Assembly (NCBI RefSeq): GCF_018130215.1
Contig: NZ_JAFCKQ010000018.1
Coordinates: 62,001-126,000, forward strand
DNA from: Bradyrhizobium jicamae
GTDB taxonomy: Bacteria > Pseudomonadota > Alphaproteobacteria > Rhizobiales > Xanthobacteraceae
Reading direction: 5' to 3'
Length of the DNA stretch: 64,000 nt
Shown: positions 9,112 to 17,167 of the stretch, one piece after another
Layout of the letters: each line of letters starts with the position of its first letter
Position numbering within the stretch: position 1 is the stretch's first letter
Program-made: the position numbers and the translations under genes
Notes under the pieces: model-generated
Seen by the model: only the letters and a program-made list of their open reading frames with translations
The model's database searches: none
What the model was told of the DNA's origin: nothing

Positions 9112-9825
9112 TCATTCGCCGGGGCTGGTCTCGATACGGGAGTGCAGGCGATAACCGACACCTGACTCGGTGACCAGAAGCCGGGGATTGTTCGGGTCCG
9201 CCTCTATCTTCTGACGGAGCTTGCGCACCAGGGTTCGCAGATACTGGATATTGTCGCGCTGGTTTCCACTCCAGATATCTGCCAGCAGCTGGTCGTGCGT
9301 CACGACCAGCCCGAGATGCGTCGCCAGGATCTGGAGCAGGCGATACTCCTTTCGCGTCAACCGCATCTGGCGCTTGTCGAGGAACACGGTTCGGCTGACG
9401 AGATCGATCGACAGCGGTCCGGCCGAGATCACGGCGGTCCTGGTCGCGCTCCTCAGATAACGGCGCAGGGCGGCTTCGGCGCGCGCCAGCAGCTCCGCCA
9501 TGCCGAACGGCTTCACCACATAATCATCGGCGCCGGCCCGCAGCAGCCGGACCTTTTCGTCCTCGGTCGACGTCACGGACAGGACGATGACGGGAACGTT
9601 AGACCAGGAGCGCAGCCGCTCCAGAACCTCGGCTCCGGGCATGTCAGGCAGCGCCAGATCGAGAATGACGAGGTCGGGCGCGTTGAACGTCGCGGCCTTC
9701 AATCCGTCAACGGCGTTTTCGGCCTCTCGCACTGAAAAGCCGTGAATCTCGAAGCCGGCCCGGAGGAACCGCCTGATCTTCAACTCGTCCTCAATCAGCA
9801 GGACGGCACGGCTGGGTGTGTTCAT
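9112..9825 (-). CDS. kdpE: KdpE-like response regulator (OmpR family), orphan copy
   Basis: The 237-residue protein has a receiver domain with the acidic pair E12/D13, phosphoacceptor D56 (LVILDLALPD) and K105 (DDYVVKPFGM), then an OmpR-type winged helix ending VRKLRQKIEAD and ESGVGYRL. Close similarity to KdpE suggests control of potassium-transport genes. No kinase gene adjoins it. The paralogue at 16454-17167 has exactly the same length and shares long identical stretches such as RRFLRAGFEIHGFSV, so the KdpD-like kinase there may serve both. I chose ATG 9825; an in-frame extension to 9933 looks non-coding. A divergent porin gene starts at 10342. Confidence 0.85.
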   Translation of the reverse strand: MNTPSRAVLLIEDELKIRRFLRAGFEIHGFSVREAENAVDGLKAATFNAPDLVILDLALPDMPGAEVLERLRSWSNVPVIVLSVTSTEDEKVRLLRAGADDYVVKPFGMAELLARAEAALRRYLRSATRTAVISAGPLSIDLVSRTVFLDKRQMRLTRKEYRLLQILATHLGLVVTHDQLLADIWSGNQRDNIQYLRTLVRKLRQKIEADPNNPRLLVTESGVGYRLHSRIETSPGE

Positions 9826-10341
9826 CAATTCTCGGCCGTCAGCGCCTTCGCAACAGAGCTGACATCTTGGAGAGCGTGCTTCGCGCCGGACGAGCCCGGC
9901 GGGACGCGCGTCGCGATGAACAGGTGTGTTCAATGCATAAGCATAGCGATGGGCGGCATATATCTTCGATGTGCAACGTCAGCGCTCTGCATAAAAAAAA
10001 TGTAGTGGCGCGCCCGCGCGATGCGCGTTGACCTGATTTCGACGGCTGTAAGCTTCGCGTCATGTAGCGCAAAAGACACATCACGACACAAACAACTGCG
10101 GTTTGTCAGCGAGTTTCGCGCAAATGTCGTGTTTCTCGCTGCGCGTTTGAGCAGATCGAGATGCGATTGATGCTTCTGCGTGCAGACAGCGCAGGACGGC
10201 TCATTTGCGCTATTATTTTTCTACGGAAACGCGCGGCAAGCTGTATCGCTTTTTCCCTGCCTCACAACGAAAAATCGTTTCGAAGGTCAACGCTGCATCG
10301 CGAAAGCGCGTGCATCACTGATCGCAATGTGGGGCAGTAAT
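9826..10341. promoter_or_regulatory. Divergent control region between kdpE-like and porin genes
   Basis: This 516-bp gap separates the orphan regulator (minus) from the porin (plus). It contains an inverted pair CACGACA (10082-10088) and TGTCGTG (10126-10132) around a small CAAAC/GTTTG hairpin, with AT-rich stretches near 10200. These could be regulator-binding sites, but I cannot assign a consensus. Confidence 0.35.
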
Positions 10342-11973
10342 ATGAAAAGACTTCTTCTGGCAGGCGTCTCGTTGACCGCGTTCGGTCTGAGCAGCGTTGC
10401 GCAGGCGGCCGATCAATCGAAGGGGCCGTGCCCGTATGGTGGCGATCCCTACAAGAATTACAGCTGCCTCGACCCTTATCTCGGCACCGACTTCTTCAGC
10501 CGCTTCATCAACTACTACCGGCTCGAATGGGGACACGACGCCGCGCCCGCGGATCCCAAGGCGCCGCCTTCACGCCGGCCCGAGTCGGAAGTGCCGCCGG
10601 CGCCGGCCTCCACGCCGCCATATCCGTTCACCGAATGGCCCTATGGCGGCACCACCAGCCTTGGCGTGACGCGGACGAGCTCGGTCGACAGCCCGCTGAT
10701 GACGGCGCTGTCGAACACGGCGGTCGGCCAGTGGCTGAACGATGCGCACATCCAGGTCTACGGCTGGGTCGATCCGGGCGGTAACCTCTCGACCAACACG
10801 GTACGCGGCGGCAACGCGCCGGCGGCCTACAGCTACAATCCTAACACCGTGCAGCTCGACCAGGCGGTGATCTACATCGAGCGCCTGCCCGACACGGTGC
10901 AGCGCGATCATGTCGACTGGGGCTTCCGCCTCGCGCCGATCTACGGCGAGAACTACCGCTACACGACGGCCTACGGGCTGTGGAGCTATCAGCTCCTGAA
11001 CCAGAACAAGAACAACGGCTACGACATGCCGATGGCCTATGGCGAGGTGTTCATCCCGCAGGTGATGGACGGCCTGATGGTCCGGTTCGGCCGGTTTATC
11101 TCGATTCCCGACATCGAGGCCCAGCTGGCGCCGAACAACTACATGTACTCGCACTCGATGACGTACACCTTCGACAACTACACCAACACCGGCATCCAGG
11201 CTTCGCTCGCGGTCAACAAGAACTGGATCCTGCAAGCGGGCCTGGTGAGCGGTACCGAGGCCATGCCGTGGCATGTCGGCGCCACGATCCCTAATCCGAT
11301 GCCGAACGCGCTCTATCCGGGAACCACAATGCCGAAGGATCCGGGCGCGGTCCCGAGCGTCACGCTCGGCGTGCGCTGGACCAGCGACAGCGGCAACGAC
11401 GACGTCAACATCGTCGCCGACGGCATCAACGGCGGGCAGTGGGGCTACAACAACCTGCAATGGTACGGCTTCACCTATTATCACAAGTTCAACGATCAGT
11501 GGCACATCTCGATCGAGTCCTATAACGAGCATCAGAACAACGTTCCGAACCTGCTCAACCCGACGACGCAGGCGATCATCGCGGGCGGCGGCACCCCGTT
11601 CTCGCCACAATACATGCCGTTCAACGCGCCAGGCGGGGCGATCTGCAAGAGCGCGACCCCGCTGTCGTGCACCGCGAGTTGGCAGACGGCGCTGATGTAC
11701 CTGAACTACAAGGCTTCGCCGCTCGACAACATCTCGTATCGTCTGGAATGGGTCGACGACTACGAGGGACAGCGCACGGGTACGAAGACCGCCTATCTCG
11801 AGACGGGCATCGGCTGGCAGCACTGGTTCTCGCCACAGATCGAGATCCGGCCTGAAGTCTCCTACTACAAGTCGCTGAACGCGTTTGCCTTCAACGGCAA
11901 TGCCAACCTCGGCATCGCGCCGACCAGGAATTACGCGATCATCGGTTCGGCGGACATCATCATTCACTTCTGA
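10342..11973 (+). CDS. Outer membrane beta-barrel protein (BBP2-like porin)
   Basis: The 543-residue product begins with a clear signal peptide (MKRLLLAGVSLTAFGLSSVA, cleavage after AQA), then a proline-rich segment (about residues 75-100). The rest is a long beta-rich domain with features of the BBP2 family: IQVYGWVDPGGNLSTN, VRFGRFISIPDIEAQ, YMYSHSMTYTFDNYTNTG and the terminal NYAIIGSADIIIHF. ATG 10342 is chosen because the signal peptide starts there, although the frame is open 54 codons further upstream. It probably forms an outer-membrane channel; its place in the Kup/Kdp block suggests a link to ion supply, which is inference. Confidence 0.8.
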   Translation: MKRLLLAGVSLTAFGLSSVAQAADQSKGPCPYGGDPYKNYSCLDPYLGTDFFSRFINYYRLEWGHDAAPADPKAPPSRRPESEVPPAPASTPPYPFTEWPYGGTTSLGVTRTSSVDSPLMTALSNTAVGQWLNDAHIQVYGWVDPGGNLSTNTVRGGNAPAAYSYNPNTVQLDQAVIYIERLPDTVQRDHVDWGFRLAPIYGENYRYTTAYGLWSYQLLNQNKNNGYDMPMAYGEVFIPQVMDGLMVRFGRFISIPDIEAQLAPNNYMYSHSMTYTFDNYTNTGIQASLAVNKNWILQAGLVSGTEAMPWHVGATIPNPMPNALYPGTTMPKDPGAVPSVTLGVRWTSDSGNDDVNIVADGINGGQWGYNNLQWYGFTYYHKFNDQWHISIESYNEHQNNVPNLLNPTTQAIIAGGGTPFSPQYMPFNAPGGAICKSATPLSCTASWQTALMYLNYKASPLDNISYRLEWVDDYEGQRTGTKTAYLETGIGWQHWFSPQIEIRPEVSYYKSLNAFAFNGNANLGIAPTRNYAIIGSADIIIHF

Positions 11974-11982
11974 TGCCTGGCA

Positions 11983-12012
11983 ACGTCACGGCGGCAACGC
12001 CTGCCGTGACGT
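11983..12012 (+). other. Perfect stem-loop between the two porin genes
   Basis: A 10-bp perfect stem (ACGTCACGGC with GCCGTGACGT) encloses a 10-base loop, starting 10 bases after the first porin stop codon. No T-run follows, so it may stabilise or process the mRNA, or partly reduce read-through into the second porin. Confidence 0.5.
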
Positions 12013-12042
12013 CAGGTCAGACACATTCGACAGGGGTTAACA

Positions 12043-12783
12043 ATGAAGCGATTTCTTTTCACCTCGGTCTCGCTCGTGGCACTTGGGCTGATGTCACCGG
12101 CGCTCGCCGCGGATCTCCCGATGTACACCAAGGCGCCGGCCGTCTCGCCAACCTACGACTGGTCCGGCTTCTATGCCGGCGTGTATGGTGGCGGCGGCTT
12201 CGGCAACCACAATCTCAACAACGCGCTCGGCCCCGCGGGCTTTGCCAACTTCACGATCAACTATGACTCGACCGGCGCCGTCGCCGGCGGCGAACTCGGC
12301 TACCAGGTGCAGAGCGGTGTGATTGTCGGCGGCGTCGAGGTCGGCGGCTTCTGGTCCGACATCAATGGCAGCGATCTCTCCCAGTTCAACGCCGGCACGC
12401 TGCCGATCGCGTCGGTCGATCAGACCAAGCTTAAGAGCGGAGCGACGCTGCTGGCGCGCGGCGGCATCGCCGTCGACCGCCTGCTGCTGTTCTTCACCGG
12501 CGGCGGGGTCTACGGCCAGCTGCAGCATACCAACACCGACCCGGTGTTCGGCGTCGACCAGTTCAACGCGAACCGGAGCGGCCTCGCGGCCGGCGGCGGC
12601 ATCGCCTATGCGATCACCAACAACCTGATCGGCAAGTTCGAATATCGCTACTACGACTTCGGCACCTATCACCGTGACGCGCCGACCAACGGTCAGATTC
12701 CCTACAGCGTGGCCAATACCTATTCGGTCGTGACCGTCGGCCTCGACTACAAGTTCGGCGGGCCGGTCGTCGCCAAGTACTGA
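12043..12783 (+). CDS. Omp25-like outer membrane beta-barrel protein
   Basis: The 246-residue protein has a signal peptide (MKRFLFTSVSLVALGLMSPA, cleaved after ALA) and a mature start ADLPMYTKAPAVSPTYDWSG. An eight-stranded barrel pattern follows: GFYAGVYGGGGFG near the start, GGELGYQVQSGVIVGGVEVG, and the C-terminal GLDYKFGGPVVAKY. This matches small rhizobial porins of the Omp25/RopB type. AGGGGTT precedes ATG 12043. It is probably co-transcribed with the porin upstream and the small genes downstream. Confidence 0.85.
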   Translation: MKRFLFTSVSLVALGLMSPALAADLPMYTKAPAVSPTYDWSGFYAGVYGGGGFGNHNLNNALGPAGFANFTINYDSTGAVAGGELGYQVQSGVIVGGVEVGGFWSDINGSDLSQFNAGTLPIASVDQTKLKSGATLLARGGIAVDRLLLFFTGGGVYGQLQHTNTDPVFGVDQFNANRSGLAAGGGIAYAITNNLIGKFEYRYYDFGTYHRDAPTNGQIPYSVANTYSVVTVGLDYKFGGPVVAKY

Positions 12784-12796
12784 CGCGGAGTGGGCG

Positions 12797-12973
12797 GTGA
12801 ACGGTTCGGCACTCAGCCAGAAAATGCGGATCGTGATCGCGGTCGTGGTGTTCAGTGCGAGCAGCGCCGGATGCGCGGTCAATCTCGGCAGCACGACGAG
12901 TGAGAAGGCCGAGGGCAATACGCAGATGAGGTACTACGGAGGCCCGAAGTCTCCGATGTGGCAAGGTCAATAG
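12797..12973 (+). CDS. Small lipoprotein-like protein with C-terminal RYYGGPKSPMW motif
   Basis: A GTG start at 12797 (with GGAG 8 bases upstream) gives 58 residues; ATG 12824 within it gives MRIVIAVVVFSASSAGC, a lipoprotein-type leader with Cys at the likely modification site. The mature peptide is short and ends MRYYGGPKSPMWQGQ. The same RYYGGPKSPMW string ends the protein of the next gene. It begins 13 bases after the Omp25-like stop codon, suggesting the same transcript. Function unknown. Confidence 0.6.
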   Translation: MNGSALSQKMRIVIAVVVFSASSAGCAVNLGSTTSEKAEGNTQMRYYGGPKSPMWQGQ

Positions 12974-13000
12974 CTCTGACCGGCATTTGACAGGAGGCTG

Positions 13001-13255
13001 ATGATGACCGGCATTTTTGCCAGACGTGCACGATTGGGGTTTGCGGTTCTGTGTGGCGCGTTGCTGACGACCGTGGTCAGTGGCGAAGCATTCGCCAGGC
13101 ACCACGGCGGGCACCTGCATGCCCGACTCCATACTCGCCACGCGTTCGCCAGTAGCCATGCGGAGCTGGCTTCGCGGCAGCCGTCCCAGCCAGGGACGCT
13201 GCGCTACTACGGCGGACCGAAATCACCGATGTGGCGCGCACCGGTCGAGAACTAG
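13001..13255 (+). CDS. Small secreted histidine-rich protein with RYYGGPKSPMW motif
   Basis: A strong AGGAGG site (12992-12997) serves ATG 13001 or, better spaced, ATG 13004. The 83-84 residue product has a signal peptide (LGFAVLCGALLTTVVSGEAFA), a histidine-rich segment (RHHGGHLHARLHTRHAF) that could bind metal, and the C-terminal LRYYGGPKSPMWRAPVEN shared with the preceding gene. It is expected in the periplasm or envelope. Family and function are not known to me. Confidence 0.65.
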   Translation: MMTGIFARRARLGFAVLCGALLTTVVSGEAFARHHGGHLHARLHTRHAFASSHAELASRQPSQPGTLRYYGGPKSPMWRAPVEN

Positions 13256-13324
13256 ACGGCTGGACGCCGGCCAGCGCACGCAAACTGCGGCCGGGTTGCA
13301 CGACCGTCGGCACGAGGAGCGCAG

Positions 13325-13573
13325 ATGATCGGATGCAGAAAGGCGACCAGGACGCTGGCAGCTGCGGCGACGATCATGTCGTTGCTGATCGCGCCGGTGC
13401 ATGCCCAGATCGGTCAAAATGGCGGGGCTTACCGCGGCCCGCCCGTCGTAGAGCGTCCGAAGATCGACGAAAAAGCCTACAAGGCTGCGCTTGATCGGAT
13501 TCCTGATCCGAACAAGAAATACGATCCGTGGGGCGTCGCCCGCCCGACGGAGTCTGCCAAGGGCGCGAAGTAA
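13325..13573 (+). CDS. Small secreted protein, conserved hypothetical
   Basis: GAGGAG lies about 8 bases before ATG 13325. The 82-residue product has a signal peptide (LAAAATIMSLLIAPVHA) and a short mature chain, QIGQNGGAYRGPPVVERPK, ending in YKAALDRIPDPNKKYDPWG. The last part is a conserved pattern in small rhizobial envelope proteins as I recall them. It is third in a row of small secreted genes after the porins. Function unknown. Confidence 0.65.
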   Translation: MIGCRKATRTLAAAATIMSLLIAPVHAQIGQNGGAYRGPPVVERPKIDEKAYKAALDRIPDPNKKYDPWGVARPTESAKGAK

Positions 13574-13876
13574 GATCCTGCTAACCGAGGCGATGCTGAC
13601 CGCATGGACGCGGTGTCAAAGCGCGTGTGGCGGTGCGAGAGAGCCGCTTTCATTACGTGGACCTGACAAGGTGCTGCTGGTTTCGCCGCGTAGCTATCCT
13701 GCTGATCTTTCAGGCAAAGCGTGACTGTTTCTTGCTCTTCTACGCAATCAGTATCAACATGGCAGCGCAAGGGACGACACGACGCCGAACAGAGCGATCG
13801 ACAGGAAACATCCAATCGACACGGCCTGTCCCCTCTGGGCTCGGTTTGAGTTGTCTCGAACCGAATGGAGGCTGTC

Positions 13877-14104
13877 ATGTCTAGATTCGTTGTTATCGTC
13901 GCTGGAACGCTCGCGGCTGTCGCGCTCCTGGCAAGCCAACCGGTCCAGGCTGGCGCGTCGGCCAGCGCGCCTTCAAAATATTCCGCCAGCCACCAGGTCA
14001 CGAGCACGCACTCCACCCGGACGGCACGTGGCTCCAACGTCGGAATCACGGAATATTCGTCGTCGTCGGCGAGGAATTCATCGCAGACGCGTGGTAACCA
14101 TTAG
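13877..14104 (+). CDS. Small secreted Ser/Thr-rich protein
   Basis: GGAGG lies 5 bases upstream of ATG 13877. The 75-residue product has a signal peptide (MSRFVVIVAGTLAAVALLAS, cleaved after VQA) and a low-complexity mature part rich in Ser, Thr and Ala. Its last 59 bases overlap the 3' end of the convergent DUF2927 gene. Function unknown. Confidence 0.5.
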   Translation: MSRFVVIVAGTLAAVALLASQPVQAGASASAPSKYSASHQVTSTHSTRTARGSNVGITEYSSSSARNSSQTRGNH

Positions 14105-14969
14105 CCGGCGCCGTTCCGCCGGCTGACCGGACACTCGTCTCGGGCTGCGCGTCGGAGACGTGTCCGTCGGTTGCGCCGCGCACCGGATTGACGCTGCCGA
14201 TCCATGTCCGCACCGCCGGCAAGACCTCGGGCAGGACGCGGTCGACCTCGGCCCGGGTCATGCCGGCGCGAACGCGCGGGTCGTACAGGGCGTTGAGCAG
14301 ATACTGGTCGTAAACGTCGAAGAAGCCCATCTGGACGTCGTCGTTGAACATGGTCCAGGGAATGCTGCGGTCGTCGTTGATCGCGCCGAGTGCCTGCAGC
14401 AACTCCTCATAGGCGCAGTCGTAGAAAGTGAATTCGCCGGCATCGACCGGCAGGATCACTTCGGCACGCTGGATGCGATAGAGCTTGTCCTTGCCGATGC
14501 CCGACAGGCATTCGGGATTGAGCGACTGCTCGATGCGGGTTGCCTTGCGGCTGCCATAGCGCGCGCGAATGGTCTGCTTCAGGTCGCGCTCGGAAACGAG
14601 CATGACCGTGAAATTGGCGGCCTGGCGGTCATCGGTCACGGCCAGGTCGAGATGGTTTACGTGCGAGCGGATGTCGGCAATGACCGCCGATATTTCCGGA
14701 CGGCGATCAGGCAGACCCTTGCTGTCCACGAAGATCCGGACCGGTCCATCGAACTTGCGAATGCGGTCGACGGGTCCGTCGAGTTGCAACTCGGCCTTCA
14801 GCGCGATCTTGAAGAACCCGTCCTTGATCTCGTCGTTGGTGAACTCCGTGCGCTCGGATGCCCGCCGGCTGCTGATGTCGAGATTCTCCGCATTCGCTGC
14901 CCTGCTGCCGATCAACGCCAGCATCACCGCGAACAGAATGCGCTTTCCGGGCATCTTGCGAAATATCAT
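14046..14969 (-). CDS. Secreted DUF2927-family protein
   Basis: The product (307 residues from ATG 14969) has a signal peptide (GKRILFAVMLALIGSRAANA) and the DUF2927 pattern. This includes EIKDGFFKIALKAEL near residue 40, VRIFVDSKGLPDRRP, NFTVMLVSERDL, a central single-Cys segment (NPECLSGIG) and FYDCAYEELLQALGAIND toward the end, followed by MGFFDVYDQYLLNALYDPRV. The family is exported and uncharacterised. A longer in-frame start at 15080 would hide the signal peptide, so I reject it. The 3' end overlaps the plus-strand small gene by 59 bases. Confidence 0.75.
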   Translation of the reverse strand: MIFRKMPGKRILFAVMLALIGSRAANAENLDISSRRASERTEFTNDEIKDGFFKIALKAELQLDGPVDRIRKFDGPVRIFVDSKGLPDRRPEISAVIADIRSHVNHLDLAVTDDRQAANFTVMLVSERDLKQTIRARYGSRKATRIEQSLNPECLSGIGKDKLYRIQRAEVILPVDAGEFTFYDCAYEELLQALGAINDDRSIPWTMFNDDVQMGFFDVYDQYLLNALYDPRVRAGMTRAEVDRVLPEVLPAVRTWIGSVNPVRGATDGHVSDAQPETSVRSAGGTAPANGYHASAMNSSPTTTNIP

Positions 14970-15175
14970 TGGAGTCCTCGGCTGGGCTTTCGCCCCACGC
15001 GCGGTGTCGCGGAGTTTTAAGCAAGTTTCGTACCGGTGCTGCGAACCCGCTGCGTGCCTCTGCATCTGCCGCGGGCGCAAAACATAACGCTTCCGGCATA
15101 GGAATTCGGCCGGGCCGGGGAGGGCTTGTTATAGGGATTTCGTAAATGCGGGCGTTCGGCGCGAGTGTGGACGTG

Positions 15176-15736
15176 TCAATGGAACCTGTCTCGCGGCCGC
15201 TCGGCCGGACCCTGCGGGCCCTTTGGCGCATTTGCTGCGTTCATCTCGTCGCCGGTGACGCGACAGTCGCCGTTGCGGTCGAAGCGCAAGATGAATGCGT
15301 TGGGCTTCTCGACGAACTCCTTTCGCGTGATCCTGCCGTCCTGATTTTCGTCGAAATAGCCGAAATCGGCATCCGCAAGGCTCGGATCGATCTTCCTGAC
15401 GGTGGCGAATTCGGTCGGGTCGAGCTTGCCGTTGCGATTGCGGTCTGCCGAGGTGAAGGCGCGATCGGCAAAGCTATTCCATTCCTCGCAGGTGTAGACG
15501 CCGTCGTGGTTGGCGTCCCAGGCAGGTGGCCCGCTGCTGAACATGCCGTCGGTCGTTTGTGCGGGAGCGGCAGCGCTTCCCGTCAGAAGCAATCCGACGG
15601 CCGCGGCGATGCTGCGAAGGGACGTTCTGCGCGACAAATCCTTCTCCCATCTCAAGCGGCGCGGCAAATGCGCCTTGAGGGGATCATCTGCTGAAATCGG
15701 CATAGCAAATCGATATGCAACTGCGCTGCACTTCAT
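15176..15736 (-). CDS. Exported EF-hand calcium-binding protein
   Basis: Four EF-hand-type loops are visible in order: DANHDGVYTCEEW, DRNRNGKLDPTEF, DENQDGRITRKEF and DRNGDCRVTGDEM. The first three keep the expected acidic residues and Gly; the last has Cys at the usual Gly position. A hydrophobic segment (SIAAAVGLLLTGSAAAPAQ) before the first loop indicates export. The frame opens at ATG 15736, but a start at ATG 15703, or one nearer the signal peptide, is equally possible. It would bind Ca2+ in the periplasm; its partner is unknown. Confidence 0.75.
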   Translation of the reverse strand: MKCSAVAYRFAMPISADDPLKAHLPRRLRWEKDLSRRTSLRSIAAAVGLLLTGSAAAPAQTTDGMFSSGPPAWDANHDGVYTCEEWNSFADRAFTSADRNRNGKLDPTEFATVRKIDPSLADADFGYFDENQDGRITRKEFVEKPNAFILRFDRNGDCRVTGDEMNAANAPKGPQGPAERPRDRFH

Positions 15737-16152
15737 AGCAAAATCATATTCAATGCAGAAAAACGAAGGAGAAGCACGGTGGCTGATGACGTAGTGCGCG
15801 ACCGCCGCGGATCCCGCTGGGCAAGATGGGCGGCAGGTATTTCACGGTGCCTTCATCCGGTCAGGCACGGAGGCTATCCGAACCCATTATCTTGTCCCGT
15901 GGGATTTGCAGTCGATCCTCATGACTATTTCTTGTCCTGCGTTCTCAATCGGTCGCCGGGAAAAGCGTGCCTGAAGGGACTGTTCCCAGCAATGCATCAT
16001 CCGCCGGCTATTTGGGGCCATCGCGCGGACCAACACAATCCAAGGGTGACAGACGGCAACTGTGACGCGCTTCTCCAGCTCGAACCGAGGATAAGCGACT
16101 TGCTTAAGGTAGGCCATGGCCTCGGTGCGTACCTCTCTGCAAGCGTAGGTAG
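15737..16152. other. Intergenic, nothing recognised
   Basis: This gap upstream of the EF-hand gene shows no convincing gene, repeat or terminator. Confidence 0.35.
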
Positions 16153-16275
16153 CTATACGCGATCCCGAGTCGACCAGACATACAGAATGAACGCGGCGAC
16201 CACGCCTAGCAGGATTAGCATCCAGTTCTGACCCTCGACGCCCAGGATGTGAAACGGTTGTATCAGAAATTGCAC
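16153..16275 (-). CDS. Possible 40-residue membrane peptide
   Basis: An AAGGGG site lies about 8 bases before GTG 16275. The product starts VQFLIQPFHILGVEGQNWM and continues with a helix LILLGVVAAFILYVW ending STRDRV. This is the topology of a short single-pass inner-membrane peptide. It lies near the KdpE/KdpD-like pair. Confidence is limited by its size. Confidence 0.4.
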   Translation of the reverse strand: MQFLIQPFHILGVEGQNWMLILLGVVAAFILYVWSTRDRV

Positions 16276-16453
16276 CGCGTGCCCCTTTTGTGAGCACCGT
16301 AGGGCCTTTTGCGCTGGAAATATATTATTTTTACATCAGAATCCCGCGCATCTTTCCAAACCGTCTTTGAGCTAAGCGGATCGCGGGTTGCACGAGGAGC
16401 ATCAACGCAGGAATCCGGAGTTCAGTTGCAAGCGCGTCGGAACGGAAACAGCT

Positions 16454-17167
16454 CTAGTCGACCACGCTCGGCTCCAGCCGGTTCTCGAGCCGGTAGCCGA
16501 CCCCCGATTCGGTGATCAACAGGCGCGGCTGATTGGGGTCGGTCTCGATCTTCTGGCGCAGCTTGCGCACCAGGATGCGCAAATACTGGATGTTGTCGCG
16601 CTGGTTGCCGGTCCAGATGTCCTTCAGCAGCTGATCGTGCGTCACCACCAGCCCGACATGCATCGCCAGGATGTGGAGCAGGCGATACTCTTTCCGCGTC
16701 AGCTTGATCCTGCTGTTGTTGAGCGAGACGGTTCGGCTCGCGAGGTCGACGGCGAGCGGCCCGACCGTGACAACCGGATTCTCCGTGGCGCTCTTGAAAT
16801 AGCGGCGCAAGGCGGCGTCGCTGCGGGCCAGCAGCTCCGCCATGCCGAACGGCTTCACCACATAATCGTCGGCACCCGATTGGAGCAGGCGGACCTTCTC
16901 GTCCTCGTCGGACTCGACGGAGAGCACGATGACCGGAACGTTGGACCACGAGCGCAGCCTCTCGAGCGCCTCGCTGCCATGCAGGTCCGGCAGCCCGAGA
17001 TCGAGAATGACGAGGTCAGGCGAATTGAAGGTCGCGACCTTCAGCCCCTCGGCGGCATTCTCCGCCTCGACGACAGAGAAACCGTGAATCTCGAAGCCCG
17101 CGCGCAAGAAGCGCCGGATCTTCGGTTCATCGTCGATTAGGAGGACGAGGTTGCTCGGCTTAGTCAT
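16454..17167 (-). CDS. kdpE: KdpE-like response regulator paired with a KdpD-like kinase
   Basis: The 237-residue OmpR-family regulator has phosphoacceptor D56 (LVILDLGLPD), K105 (DDYVVKPFGM) and a C-terminal winged helix (LTRKEYRLLHILA, then YLRILVRKLRQKIETD). ATG 17167 overlaps the end of the upstream kinase gene by 8 bases, the usual arrangement for a co-translated two-component pair. It is a paralogue of the orphan regulator at 9112-9825, identical in length and in most of its helices. Predicted targets are K+ uptake or osmotic genes; no kdpFABC is present in the window. Confidence 0.87.
   Translation of the reverse strand: MTKPSNLVLLIDDEPKIRRFLRAGFEIHGFSVVEAENAAEGLKVATFNSPDLVILDLGLPDLHGSEALERLRSWSNVPVIVLSVESDEDEKVRLLQSGADDYVVKPFGMAELLARSDAALRRYFKSATENPVVTVGPLAVDLASRTVSLNNSRIKLTRKEYRLLHILAMHVGLVVTHDQLLKDIWTGNQRDNIQYLRILVRKLRQKIETDPNQPRLLITESGVGYRLENRLEPSVVD

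Noticed and set aside
8886-9161. Possible small gene just downstream of the orphan regulator
   Set aside because: It overlaps the end of the response regulator, has no ribosome site and no family resemblance. The terminator nearby is explained by the regulator itself.
10570-11967. Long minus-strand reading frame of 465 codons inside the porin gene
   Set aside because: It is the antisense shadow of the signal-peptide-bearing porin. Its composition is rich in Arg, Val and His with no domain, as expected for the complement of a GC-rich gene.
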